Assembly: GCA_963516675.1 (NCBI GenBank)
Contig: CAUQBH010000003.1
Span: forward strand, 1 to 64,000
Direction: 5' to 3'
Source of the DNA: JABCPE02 sp963516675
GTDB taxonomy: Bacteria; Bacteroidota; Bacteroidia; Flavobacteriales; Weeksellaceae
DNA: 64,000 bases
Part shown: positions 43,162-51,395 of the stretch, in pieces
Layout: the number at the start of each line of letters is the position of its first letter
Position numbering within the stretch: the stretch's first letter is position 1
Notes under the pieces: generated by a model
The model's database searches: none
Seen by the model: the letters and a program-made list of their open reading frames with translations, nothing else
What the model was told of the DNA's origin: nothing
Made by a program: the position numbers and the translations under genes

Positions 43162-43538
43162 ATGAAAACAAATCAAGAAATTTTAGATGAATTTGGAGGA
43201 ATAATTATAAATGATATTTATGATGATTCTATAAGATATTTTAATCAATTAATTGAAAACAAAACAAAATGGGGAACAGGACAGATATTTTCTATTTTTT
43301 TAACAAATTGAGTGTTGAGGATAGAGAAATACTAAAAACTTATTTAGAAGAGTCTATAAAGACTTCTATATTTGGTTTTTTAGGTATTTTTGAAGAACAT
43401 GAACGATTCAAACTTATCTATGAAGAAGATGGAAAACAAGTTAATTTAGTAGAAATTAGTGAGATGTTAAAGGCAGAGCCTATTATAGAAAATGGATGGA
43501 TAGAACGATTTAGCAAATATGCTAAAGAAAAGGAATAA
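43162..43538 (+). pseudogene. Frameshifted small protein of unknown function
   Basis: The first frame starts at 43162 (MKTNQEILDEFGGIIINDIYDD) and stops shortly after a T7 run at 43295-43301. The second frame carries the rest (NKLSVEDREILKTYLEES, FGFLGIFEEHERFKLIYEEDG, to a stop at 43538). Adding one T restores a single protein of about 125 residues. The parts fit together as one helical protein, and the second frame's own ATG (43269) is not needed. I do not recognise the family. The lesion may be real decay, slippage-based phase variation or a homopolymer error. Confidence 0.65.
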
Positions 43539-43565
43539 TATTTTTCAGAATGGAATTTTAAAAAA

Positions 43566-43597
43566 ATTAGGAAAGCTTTTATAAAAACTTTCCTAAT
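43566..43597. terminator. Bidirectional terminator
   Basis: A perfect 10-bp stem (ATTAGGAAAG with CTTTCCTAAT) lies between the frameshifted gene and tRNA-Leu. The A-run before it acts as a T-run for the leftward tRNA transcript. Confidence 0.75.
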
Positions 43598-43601
43598 ATT
43601 G

Positions 43602-43683
43602 TACCCAGAGCCGGAATCGAACCGGCACGCCTTGCGGCGCTGGATTTTGAGTCCAGTGCGTCTACCAGTTCCGCCATCTGGGC
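43602..43683 (-). tRNA. tRNA-Leu (anticodon CAA)
   Basis: The reverse complement folds as a class II tRNA: acceptor GCCCAGA with TCTGGGT, anticodon stem CTGGA/TCCAG with loop CTCAAAA giving anticodon CAA, a variable arm (GCGCCGCAAGGCGT), and the T-loop GGTTCGATTCC. No encoded CCA end is visible. Confidence 0.93.
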
Positions 43684-43749
43684 CTACTCAAATCTTACGG
43701 ATGCAAATATAGACATTATTTTCATAACAGCAAAAAAATCAGCATAATT

Positions 43750-44514
43750 TTAGAAAATAATTTCTAAACCATCGTATGCCAAGTGAATATCATCAGGAAG
43801 TTCAGCTTCTGTCTGCTCATAAAAACCTATTTTATGGCTGATGTGTGTCAGATAGGTTTTCTTCGGTTTTAGCTTTTCTACCAATTCCAAAACATCTGGC
43901 AAAATGAAGTGCGCAGGGTGTTTTTCTTCTTTTCTAAGACAGTTGATAATCAAGAAATCTAGATTTAGCAACTTCTCCATTTCTGAATCAGGGATAGAGC
44001 TTGCGTCCGTTATATAAGCCAAATTTTTTACCTTAAAACCAATTATAGGCAGCTGATTGTGAAAAACATGTATCGGCGTGATTTCTGTTTCATCTATTGT
44101 AAAATTGCCGTCTATCAGATGAATATCAAAACTTGGAGCTCCAGGGTATCTTACCTCGCTAAAAGCATAGGGAAATCGCTGTTTTATCTCTTCCGCAGTT
44201 CTTTCCAGGCAATAGATAGGAATATTTTTTTGTCTCTTGAAAATAATAGGGCGCAGGTCATCCAGCCCGATTACATGGTCATTGTGCTCGTGTGTGAGAA
44301 GTACTGCATCTATGTTGTTCTCTCCATTGGTGAGCATCTGCTGCCTGAAATCAGGTCCACAGTCTATCAATATTTTCCCATTTGTCTCGGTGGTTATCAG
44401 AGCAGAACTTCGCAGCCTTTTGTCTTTTGGATTAGAAGACAGACAGACAGGGTCGTCAGAACCGATAATCGGAACACCTTGGGAAGTTCCTGTTCCTAAA
44501 AATTTTAGTTTCAT
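43750..44514 (-). CDS. MBL-fold metallo-hydrolase (PhnP-like)
   Basis: A 254-residue beta-lactamase-fold hydrolase. Metal motif THEHNDHVIGLDD has H75, H77, D79 and H80, and further ligands follow in HVFHNQLP, YITDASS and THISHKIG. The opening LKFLGTGTSQGVPIIG with a Cys after the Asp-rich turn is like PhnP phosphodiesterases. The physiological substrate is uncertain, as no phn genes are near. It is separated from rplT by a terminator. Confidence 0.85.
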   Translation of the reverse strand: MKLKFLGTGTSQGVPIIGSDDPVCLSSNPKDKRLRSSALITTETNGKILIDCGPDFRQQMLTNGENNIDAVLLTHEHNDHVIGLDDLRPIIFKRQKNIPIYCLERTAEEIKQRFPYAFSEVRYPGAPSFDIHLIDGNFTIDETEITPIHVFHNQLPIIGFKVKNLAYITDASSIPDSEMEKLLNLDFLIINCLRKEEKHPAHFILPDVLELVEKLKPKKTYLTHISHKIGFYEQTEAELPDDIHLAYDGLEIIF

Positions 44515-44532
44515 TTTGTTTTAATATTTTAT

Positions 44533-44563
44533 AAAAAATCCAGATTAATAATAACCTGGATTT
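44533..44563 (-). terminator. Intrinsic terminator of the thrS-infC-rpmI-rplT operon
   Basis: Stem AAATCCAG with CTGGATTT and a 12-nt loop; the A-run at 44533-44538 is a T-run for leftward transcription. It lies 33 nt past the rplT stop. Confidence 0.75.
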
Positions 44564-44596
44564 CTTTTATTGATAACAAAAAACGCGATTCAACAT

Positions 44597-44941
44597 TTAT
44601 TTTACTTGATCTACAACAGCTTTGAATGCTTCTGGATGATTCATTGCTAAATCAGCCAATACTTTTCTATTTAGCTCGATGTTGTTTCTCTTAAGAGCTC
44701 CCATGAACTGAGAGTAAGACATTCCGTATTGTCTAGTTCCCGCATTGATACGCGTAATCCAAAGACTTCTGAAATTTCTCTTTTTCTCTTTTCTGCCTCT
44801 GTAGGCATATTGCATTGCTTTTTCTACTGCGTTTTTCGCAACAGTCCAAACATTTTTTCTTCTTCCGAAGAAACCTTTAGCTTGTTTTAAGATTTTTTTT
44901 CTGCGCGCTCTAGACGCTACAGCGTTTACTGATCTTGGCAT
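44597..44941 (-). CDS. rplT: 50S ribosomal protein L20
   Basis: A 114-residue ribosomal protein needed early in 50S assembly. PRSVNAVASRARRKKILKQAKGFFGRRKNV (basic N-terminal helix), YRGRKEKKRNFRSLWITRINA and YSQFMGALKRN are conserved in L20. It is the last gene of the operon, 119 nt after rpmI. In other bacteria L20 represses translation of rpmI-rplT; no leader structure was confirmed here. Confidence 0.97.
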   Translation of the reverse strand: MPRSVNAVASRARRKKILKQAKGFFGRRKNVWTVAKNAVEKAMQYAYRGRKEKKRNFRSLWITRINAGTRQYGMSYSQFMGALKRNNIELNRKVLADLAMNHPEAFKAVVDQVK

Positions 44942-45060
44942 AATTTAATTAATTTGTTTTTTTGAAAAGGGCGGAATTACATAGAATTCTCTTAGTGGCA
45001 CCGTTTCAGGGTTAAACTTTTTTGAATAAAATTCTTATAAACCGAAATGATTTATAAAAA

Positions 45061-45258
45061 CTACTTAATTGCTAATTGCTTTAAAACGCTTTTCTCATCC
45101 ACATTAGCAACATAAGAAGTCTGAGTAAGCTTTCTCTTTCTCTTAGTTTCTTTTTTAGTCAAGATGTGGCTTTTGAAAGCATTTTTTCTTTTGATTTTAC
45201 CTGTTCCAGTAAGAGCAAAACGCTTCTTAGCACCTGATTTCGTTTTTAATTTTGGCAT
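45061..45258 (-). CDS. rpmI: 50S ribosomal protein L35
   Basis: A 65-residue basic ribosomal protein. PKLKTKSGAKKRFALTGTGKIKR at the N-terminus (conserved KTKSGAKKRF) and SHILTKKETKRKRKL are typical. It lies between infC (57 nt upstream) and rplT in the standard order. Confidence 0.96.
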   Translation of the reverse strand: MPKLKTKSGAKKRFALTGTGKIKRKNAFKSHILTKKETKRKRKLTQTSYVANVDEKSVLKQLAIK

Positions 45259-45315
45259 TTTCTTACTTCTTTTATGTTATTTGTTATCAATATCTTATTT
45301 TACTGAAAGATAAAA

Positions 45316-45843
45316 CTATTTAGCCTTTTTCGGACTCATTAGCATTATCATTCTTTTTCCTTCTAATTTAGGCATCTGGTCTACTTTTCCTACATGCTCC
45401 AGCTCTTGGGCTAGTTTTAGAAGTAATATTTCTCCTTGATCCTTAAAAACTATCGATCTTCCTTTGAAGAATACATAAGTTTTTAGTTTAGAACCTTCTT
45501 CCAAGAATTTTTCAGCGTGTTTTTTCTTGAATTGGAAATCGTGCTCATCTGTCTGAGGACCGAAACGAATTTCCTTTATCACCACTTTTACCTGCTTGGC
45601 TTTTAGCTCCTTTTGTTTTTTCTTTTGTTCATAAAGGAACTTTTTGTAATCCAAGATACGGCAGATAAAAGGCTCTGCTTTATCCGAAATTACTACCAAA
45701 TCCAATTCCTGTTCCTCAGCCATTTTCAAAGCTTCAGAAGTAGGGTAGACACCAGGTTCTACATTATCACCGACCAAACGAACCTCCTTGGCTCTGATTT
45801 TGTCGTTAATCTGATGCGCATCTTCCTGTGCAGGCTTTCGCAT
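45316..45843 (-). CDS. infC: Translation initiation factor IF-3
   Basis: Initiation factor of 175 residues from the first ATG. It has the N-terminal domain INDKIRAKEVRLVGDN, the linker YEQKKKQKELKAKQ and C-terminal VIKEIRFGPQTDEHDFQFKKKHAEKFL, as in all IF-3. It should keep 30S subunits free and check start codons. In-frame coding potential extends upstream of the ATG to a possible ATA (complement of 45874-45876) giving IALKKINSKGP before MRKPAQED. IF-3 genes often use rare starts for autoregulation, so the true start may be there. Confidence 0.95.
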   Translation of the reverse strand: MRKPAQEDAHQINDKIRAKEVRLVGDNVEPGVYPTSEALKMAEEQELDLVVISDKAEPFICRILDYKKFLYEQKKKQKELKAKQVKVVIKEIRFGPQTDEHDFQFKKKHAEKFLEEGSKLKTYVFFKGRSIVFKDQGEILLLKLAQELEHVGKVDQMPKLEGKRMIMLMSPKKAK

Positions 45844-45905
45844 CGGACCTTTGCTGTTAATTTTCTTTAGTGCTATCGCTTTAAATTTTAATGGTTAATA
45901 TCTTA

Positions 45906-47837
45906 TTAATATTCTGATGACAAAGCAGCTTCTTTCTTAAAGTAAGCGATGAAATCTTCTATGCTCATCGTTCCTAAATCTCCTTCGCCTCTCTTTCTCA
46001 CGGAAACAGTTCCTTCAGCCTCTTCGTTTTCTCCTACAACCAGCATAAATGGCAGTTTGTTTAATTCTGCATCACGGATTTTTTTACCCGTTTTTTCATT
46101 TCTTTTGTCAATCAGACCGCAAATATCGTTAATTTCCAGCAATTGTGAAACTTTTTCTGCATAATTTACATATTTTTCACTAATTGGAAGGATTGTAAAC
46201 TGTTCTGGAGCCAGCCAAAGTGGGAAATCTCCCGCTGTATTTTCTAGTAAAATAGCGATGAAACGTTCCATAGAACCAAACGGTGCTCTGTGAATCATCA
46301 CTGGTCTGTGCTTCTCGTTATCACTTCCTGTATACCAAAGGTCAAATCTCTCTGGCAGGTTGTAATCAACTTGGATTGTTCCAAGCTGCCAGCTTCTTCC
46401 CAAAGCATCTTTCACCATGAAATCTAGTTTTGGCCCGTAGAATGCAGCTTCTCCGTATTCTACCACGGTATTTAATCCTTTATTTTTAGCAGCGGTAATG
46501 ATTGCATTTTCTGCTTTTTCCCAGTTTTCGTCAGAACCGATGTATTTTTGCTTGTTTTCAGGGTCTCTTAATGAAATTTGAGCCGTGAAGTCAGCAAATC
46601 CAAGGCTGCTGAATACATACAACACTAAGTCTATAACTCCTTCAAATTCAGATAATAACTGATCCGGAGTACAGAATAGGTGGGCATCATCCTGCGTAAA
46701 GCCTCTTACTCTAGTAAGTCCGTGTAACTCGCCACTTTGCTCATATCTGTATACTGTTCCGAATTCTGCAAATCTCTTCGGTAAATCTTTATAAGACCAC
46801 TGGCTCGTTTTGTATATTTCGCAGTGGTGAGGGCAGTTCATCGGTTTTAATAAAAATTCTTCTCCTTCGTGTGGAGTTTTTATCGGCTGGAATGAATCCG
46901 CACCATATTTTTCGTAATGTCCAGAAGTTACATACAAGTCTTTGTGACCGATGTGCGGAGAAATTACGAATTCATATCCTGCTTTTTTCTGCGCCTCAGA
47001 AAGGAAGTTTTCTAATTTTTTTCTTAGTGCAGCACCTTTTGGAAGCCAAAGAGGAAGCCCAGCACCTACTTTTTCAGAAAAGGCAAAAATTCCCAACTCT
47101 TTACCTAGTTTTCTGTGGTCACGGCGTTTTGCTTCTTCTAATCTTTCCAAGTATTCAGTAAGTTCTTTTTGTTTAGGGAAAGAAATACCATAAACTCTGG
47201 TAAGCTGCTTGTTTTTTTCGTCTCCTCGCCAATATGCTCCTGCTGCATTTAGGATTTTCACAGCTTTGATAAGTCCTGTGCTAGGGATATGCCCTCCACG
47301 ACATAGGTCTGTGAAATTATCATGAGTCACGAAAGTGATTTCTCCATCAGTAAGGTTTTCTACTAATTCCTTTTTAAATGGATTATCAGCATATTCTTTC
47401 AGTGCATCTGCTTTGGATACTGGATAAATTCTAAAAGCTGAATCTTTCTTTGCATTTTCCAGCATTTTTTTCTCAATTTTTTCAAAATCTTTCTCAGAAA
47501 GAATTTCCCCATCAAAGTCCACATCATAGTAAAATCCGTTTTCTATGGCAGGACCTATGGTAAGTTTCGCATTAGGATAAAAATCCAAAATAGTCTGCGC
47601 TAAGACATGGGCAGAAGAGTGCCAAAAGGCTTTTTTACCCATATCATCATTCCATGTTAATAACTGAACCGTGGCATCCTCCGTGATAGGGGTAGAAACT
47701 TCTACTTGTTTTTCATCTACTAATGCAGAGATTGTATTTCTCGCAAGACCTTCGCTAATTGATTTGGCAATTTCCAAAGGAGTTACTCCTCTGTTAAAAT
47801 CACGCTGATTACCATCTGGAAAAGTTATTTTTATCAT
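45906..47837 (-). CDS. thrS: Threonyl-tRNA synthetase
   Basis: Class II synthetase of 643 residues. N-terminal TGS domain (MIKITFPDGNQRDF), the editing domain with HSSAHVLA and DLCRGGHIPSTG, and the catalytic core with the zinc ligands of KPMNCPHHCEIY and the QDDAHLFC motif. The C-terminal anticodon-binding domain follows. It is the first gene of the thrS-infC-rpmI-rplT operon, in the same order as in E. coli. Intact. Confidence 0.97.
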   Translation of the reverse strand: MIKITFPDGNQRDFNRGVTPLEIAKSISEGLARNTISALVDEKQVEVSTPITEDATVQLLTWNDDMGKKAFWHSSAHVLAQTILDFYPNAKLTIGPAIENGFYYDVDFDGEILSEKDFEKIEKKMLENAKKDSAFRIYPVSKADALKEYADNPFKKELVENLTDGEITFVTHDNFTDLCRGGHIPSTGLIKAVKILNAAGAYWRGDEKNKQLTRVYGISFPKQKELTEYLERLEEAKRRDHRKLGKELGIFAFSEKVGAGLPLWLPKGAALRKKLENFLSEAQKKAGYEFVISPHIGHKDLYVTSGHYEKYGADSFQPIKTPHEGEEFLLKPMNCPHHCEIYKTSQWSYKDLPKRFAEFGTVYRYEQSGELHGLTRVRGFTQDDAHLFCTPDQLLSEFEGVIDLVLYVFSSLGFADFTAQISLRDPENKQKYIGSDENWEKAENAIITAAKNKGLNTVVEYGEAAFYGPKLDFMVKDALGRSWQLGTIQVDYNLPERFDLWYTGSDNEKHRPVMIHRAPFGSMERFIAILLENTAGDFPLWLAPEQFTILPISEKYVNYAEKVSQLLEINDICGLIDKRNEKTGKKIRDAELNKLPFMLVVGENEEAEGTVSVRKRGEGDLGTMSIEDFIAYFKKEAALSSEY

Positions 47838-47857
47838 AGTATTAAAAAATTGAATGG

Positions 47858-47865
47858 CAAATCTA
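47858..47865 (-). promoter_or_regulatory. Putative thrS operon promoter -7 element (TAGATTTG)
   Basis: On the minus strand TAGATTTG matches TAnnTTTG, 20 nt upstream of the thrS start. Confidence 0.45.
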
Positions 47866-47909
47866 CAAAATAGAAGTGAAATTATAAATATTTTTAGACC
47901 TAAAAAACT

Positions 47910-47917
47910 TAATTTTG
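47910..47917 (+). promoter_or_regulatory. Putative promoter -7 element (TAATTTTG)
   Basis: TAATTTTG lies 18 nt upstream of the glycosylase start at 47936. Confidence 0.45.
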
Positions 47918-47935
47918 TTTATAATTTAAATAAAA

Positions 47936-48427
47936 ATGCAGTTTAGAATTCAGTCTTTCCCTCCAATAGTATCAAAAAAGTCTAAAATTTTGATTTTGGG
48001 TTCTATTCCTGGGACTAAATCTTTGGAGAAAAAAGAATACTACGCTCATCCTCAGAATCATTTTTGGAAAATATTATTTTGTATGTTTGGGGAGGAGTTT
48101 TCTGCTGATTATCAGGATAGATTAAAGCTTTTAGAAAAATATAATATCGCACTTTGGGACACCATCGAGAGCTGCGAAAGAGAAGGGAGTCAGGATGTGA
48201 AAATCAAGAACGAAACAGCCAATCAAATCCCTGATTTACTGGAAAAATACTCTAATATAAAGGCTGTTTTCTGCAATGGTCAAAAATCTTATAAAAATCT
48301 CATCAAATTATTAGACTCGGATTTTCATTTGCCTATTATACTTTTGCCTTCGACAAGTCCATTGCATACTATTTCTTTTGATAAAAAATTAGAAGACTGG
48401 AAAAAGATTTTGGAATATCTTTCTTGA
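47936..48427 (+). CDS. DNA-deoxyinosine glycosylase (uracil-DNA glycosylase superfamily)
   Basis: A 163-residue DNA repair enzyme. KILILGSIPGTKSLEKKEYYAHPQNHFW (I20-W46 region) has the GSxPG loop and YYAHPxNxFW motif of family 6 glycosylases, followed by YNIALWDTIESCEREGSQD and LPSTSPLHT near the C-terminus. Such enzymes excise hypoxanthine or uracil from DNA. No signal peptide. It stands alone between thrS and queA. Confidence 0.85.
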   Translation: MQFRIQSFPPIVSKKSKILILGSIPGTKSLEKKEYYAHPQNHFWKILFCMFGEEFSADYQDRLKLLEKYNIALWDTIESCEREGSQDVKIKNETANQIPDLLEKYSNIKAVFCNGQKSYKNLIKLLDSDFHLPIILLPSTSPLHTISFDKKLEDWKKILEYLS

Positions 48428-48474
48428 TTTAGCTTGAATTTAAGGGCTGTTTGGGGTGTTGATAAAAATAAAAC

Positions 48475-48505
48475 TTGACAAAGGCATTTTAAGGTTGTAT
48501 ATTTG
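48475..48505 (+). promoter_or_regulatory. queA promoter: TTG-N20-TATATTTG
   Basis: TTG at 48475-48477 and TATATTTG at 48498-48505. It lies inside a longer in-frame ORF that begins at 48456, showing that queA starts later, at 48555. Confidence 0.6.
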
Positions 48506-48554
48506 CCGACTTATTTTAATTTTAAAAAATATAAAATCCGTAAATTTTATTCAA

Positions 48555-49604
48555 ATGAAAACATCTAATTTTAATTTCCATTTGCCAGAGCACCTTTTGG
48601 CTGAACATCCATCAGAGCACAGAGACGAAGCAAAACTAATGGTTCTCAATAGAAAAACTGAAACCATAGAGCATAAGCTGTTCAAGGATGTGATTGATTA
48701 CTTTGATGATGGAGATTTATTTATCTTTAATAATACTAAGGTTTTTCCTGCAAGACTATACGGAAACAAAGAAAAAACTGGGGCAAGAATAGAAGTTTTT
48801 CTACTTAGAGAACTTGACCGCGAAACCCGTGTTTGGGATGTTTTGGTAGATCCTGCAAGAAAAATAAGAATAGGGAATAAACTTTTCTTTACCGAAGATG
48901 AATCTTTGGTGGCAGAAGTGATTGACAATACAACTTCTCGTGGAAGAACGCTAAGATTCTTATTTGATGGTAGTTACGAAGAATTCCGTCAAAAACTAAA
49001 AGAACTCGGAGAAACACCACTTCCTAAATACATTAAAAGAGCAGTAGAGCCAGAAGATGCAGAAAGATACCAGACTATCTACGCCAAAGTAGAAGGTGCG
49101 GTGGCAGCTCCTACAGCTGGACTTCACTTTTCTAAACACCTTATGAAGAGGCTGGAAATCAAAGGGATTAACTTTGCAGAAGTTACGCTTCATGTAGGCT
49201 TAGGAACATTTAACCCGATAGAAGTAGAGGATATTTCTAAACACAAAATGGAGTGCGAAGAGGCCATTATAGATGAAAAAAATGCTGAAATCATCAATAA
49301 AGCTGTGGAGGAAAACAGAAGAATTTGCTGCGTAGGAACTACTACCATGAGAGCACTGGAAACCTCTGTTTCTTCTAACAGAAGAGTGTCTGCATACCAT
49401 GGATGGACTAATAAATTCATCTATCCACCGTATGAATTTGGCGTGGCTAATGCTATGATTACCAATTTCCACACACCGAAGTCCACTTTGTTGATGATGA
49501 TTGCGGCTTTTGCAGGAAAGGATTTCGTGATGCACGCTTACGAAGAAGCCATTAAGAATGAATACAAGTTTTATTCTTATGGTGATGCGATGCTTATCAT
49601 TTAA
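48555..49604 (+). CDS. queA: tRNA preQ1(34) S-adenosylmethionine ribosyltransferase-isomerase
   Basis: A 349-residue enzyme that transfers and rearranges the ribosyl group of SAM onto preQ1 at tRNA position 34 in queuosine synthesis. Diagnostic blocks: FHLPEHLLAEHPSEHRDEAKL at the start (conserved AxxP), FNNTKVFPARLYG, GAVAAPTAGLHF, EVTLHVGLGTFNPI and NFHTPKSTLLMM. The start at 48555 is set by the promoter upstream. Other queuosine genes are not in the window. Confidence 0.96.
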   Translation: MKTSNFNFHLPEHLLAEHPSEHRDEAKLMVLNRKTETIEHKLFKDVIDYFDDGDLFIFNNTKVFPARLYGNKEKTGARIEVFLLRELDRETRVWDVLVDPARKIRIGNKLFFTEDESLVAEVIDNTTSRGRTLRFLFDGSYEEFRQKLKELGETPLPKYIKRAVEPEDAERYQTIYAKVEGAVAAPTAGLHFSKHLMKRLEIKGINFAEVTLHVGLGTFNPIEVEDISKHKMECEEAIIDEKNAEIINKAVEENRRICCVGTTTMRALETSVSSNRRVSAYHGWTNKFIYPPYEFGVANAMITNFHTPKSTLLMMIAAFAGKDFVMHAYEEAIKNEYKFYSYGDAMLII

Positions 49605-49641
49605 TTTTAAAGAAATTATTAACCCTAAAAAAAACTAAACA

Positions 49642-50274
49642 ATGCTTTTAGATGATTTAAAATGGCGCTATGCCACAAAAACCTATCAAGAGGGAAAGAA
49701 AGTCCCACAAGAGGACATAGACAAAATTATAGAAGCTATCCGCCTTGCGCCTACTTCTTCTGGGCTGCAGCCTTTCAGAATCATCGTGATAGATGACCAA
49801 GAAACCAAAGAAAAGCTGGTAGAAGGTGCTTTAAATCCAAAAGGAATTATGGCATGTTCGCACATCATCGCCTTTGCTGCGTGGGACAATTATACACCTG
49901 AAAGAATCGATGAGATGTATAACCTTATCACCGATGAGCGAGGGCTTCCTCGTGGGCGATATGAGAGATATACGGATATGATAAAGGAGCGTTTTGCACA
50001 GCGTGAGCCTATCCGAAACTTTGAACATGCTGCCCGACAGGCATATATTGCCCTAGGAATGGCACTAGCACAAGCAGCAGAGCTTAAAATAGATTCCACG
50101 CCTGTGGAGGGATTTGACCATGAGAATTTTGATAAAGTTCTTGGCTTAGAGAAACTTGGGCTGAAAAGCGTGGTGCTGATGTATGTAGGCTATGCTGACC
50201 GCGAAAACGACTGGCTAGCACCGATGAAAAAGGTGAGAATCTCCAAGGAAGAATTAGTCATAAAACATAAATAA
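49642..50274 (+). CDS. Nitroreductase-family NAD(P)H-dependent oxidoreductase
   Basis: An FMN-dependent oxidoreductase of 210 residues, NfsB-like. WRYATKTYQEGKKVPQ at the N-terminus, the FMN-binding APTSSGLQPFRIIVID and the C-terminal GLKSVVLMYVGYADREND fit the family. It probably acts as a homodimer on quinones or nitroaromatics; the natural substrate is not known. A terminator follows 7 nt downstream. Confidence 0.88.
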   Translation: MLLDDLKWRYATKTYQEGKKVPQEDIDKIIEAIRLAPTSSGLQPFRIIVIDDQETKEKLVEGALNPKGIMACSHIIAFAAWDNYTPERIDEMYNLITDERGLPRGRYERYTDMIKERFAQREPIRNFEHAARQAYIALGMALAQAAELKIDSTPVEGFDHENFDKVLGLEKLGLKSVVLMYVGYADRENDWLAPMKKVRISKEELVIKHK

Positions 50275-50281
50275 TAATTTC

Positions 50282-50309
50282 AAAAAAGCCTCTTCCAAAA
50301 GGCTTTTTT
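50282..50309 (+). terminator. Intrinsic terminator
   Basis: A 10-bp stem AAAAAAGCCT with AGGCTTTTTT and an 8-nt loop, followed by the T-run it contains. Confidence 0.85.
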
Positions 50310-50331
50310 ATCTTAAAAACAATGAAATAGA

Positions 50332-51369
50332 ATGAAAGATATCAGAACGCTTAGTTTAGACCAGCTCAAAGAATATTTTGTTTCCTTGGGAGAAAAACCA
50401 TTTCGTGCCAAGCAGGTCTATGACTGGCTTTGGTCTAAAAATCTTCATTCTATTGAGGAAATGACTAACCTTTCCAAAGAGCTTCGCCAAAGGATTTCGG
50501 AGGAATATACGATAAATCCCATCTCGGTAGACAAACTCCAAAGAAGTTCAGACGGAACCATAAAAAATGGCGTAAAACTCCACGACGGACTTCTAGTAGA
50601 AAGTGTTCTAATCCCGACAGAAACACGAACAACAGCCTGTGTTTCCTCACAGGTAGGATGCTCTCTAAACTGTGAGTTTTGCGCTACTGCCAAACTCAAA
50701 AGAATGAGAAATTTAGAGGTGGCAGAGATAGTGGATCAAGTGGCTTTGATAGACAAACAGAGCAGACTTTATTTTGATAGGCCTCTCTCTAACATCGTGT
50801 TCATGGGAATGGGAGAACCTATGATGAACTACAAAAATGTAGTGGAAGCCATCAGAAAAATCACTCAGCCCGATGGTCTGGGAATGTCTCCAAGGAGAAT
50901 TACCGTTTCTACATCTGGAATTCCGAAGATGATAAAAATGCTGGCGGATGAAGATTTAAAGGTAAAATTAGCGCTTTCGCTGCATTCAGCGATTGAAGAA
51001 AAACGAAATGAAATCATGCCTTTTTCTTCTAATTTCCCGCTGACAGACATCATGGAAGCCCTGCAATACTGGTATTCTAAAACTGGCTCTGTCATTACTC
51101 TGGAATACTGCATTTGGAAAGGCATAAACGATAAAGATGAAGATATAAAAGCCCTGATAAAATTCTGTAAAAAAGTGCCTACAAAGGTGAATTTAATAGA
51201 ATACAATTCCATTGGCAACGGAAAATACGACCGCAGCAACCCTGAGGCCACAGAAAACTATGTCAGTCAGTTAGAGAAAAACGGAATCACTACGATGATT
51301 CGCCGAAGTAGAGGAGGAGACATCGATGCCGCCTGTGGACAGCTTGCCAATAAAATAGCCGAAGCGTAG
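50332..51369 (+). CDS. rlmN: 23S rRNA (adenine-2503-C2)/tRNA methyltransferase RlmN
   Basis: Radical SAM enzyme of 345 residues that methylates A2503 of 23S rRNA and A37 of some tRNAs. The 4Fe-4S motif is C110-x3-C114-x2-C117 (CSLNCEFC) in VSSQVGCSLNCEFCATAKL, the substrate motif VFMGMGEPMMN follows, and a conserved Cys is in DAACGQL near the C-terminus. N-terminal HhH-like domain FRAKQVYDWLWSK is present. Full length. It is probably co-transcribed with the AEC transporter gene 26 nt downstream. Confidence 0.96.
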   Translation: MKDIRTLSLDQLKEYFVSLGEKPFRAKQVYDWLWSKNLHSIEEMTNLSKELRQRISEEYTINPISVDKLQRSSDGTIKNGVKLHDGLLVESVLIPTETRTTACVSSQVGCSLNCEFCATAKLKRMRNLEVAEIVDQVALIDKQSRLYFDRPLSNIVFMGMGEPMMNYKNVVEAIRKITQPDGLGMSPRRITVSTSGIPKMIKMLADEDLKVKLALSLHSAIEEKRNEIMPFSSNFPLTDIMEALQYWYSKTGSVITLEYCIWKGINDKDEDIKALIKFCKKVPTKVNLIEYNSIGNGKYDRSNPEATENYVSQLEKNGITTMIRRSRGGDIDAACGQLANKIAEA

Positions 51370-51395
51370 AAAAAGCACTACAAATAGAGAATAAA

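Noticed and set aside
43269..43538. Independent 89-residue gene starting at 43269
   Set aside because: The preceding frame flows into it once one T is added at 43295-43301, and the codons before that point fit the upstream frame.
44059..44524. Plus-strand frames over the MBL-fold gene
   Set aside because: They run antisense to a gene with a complete HxHxDH metal motif.
48456..48554. Longer N-terminus for queA
   Set aside because: This stretch contains a full TTG-N20-TATATTTG promoter, and the conserved QueA start is at 48555.
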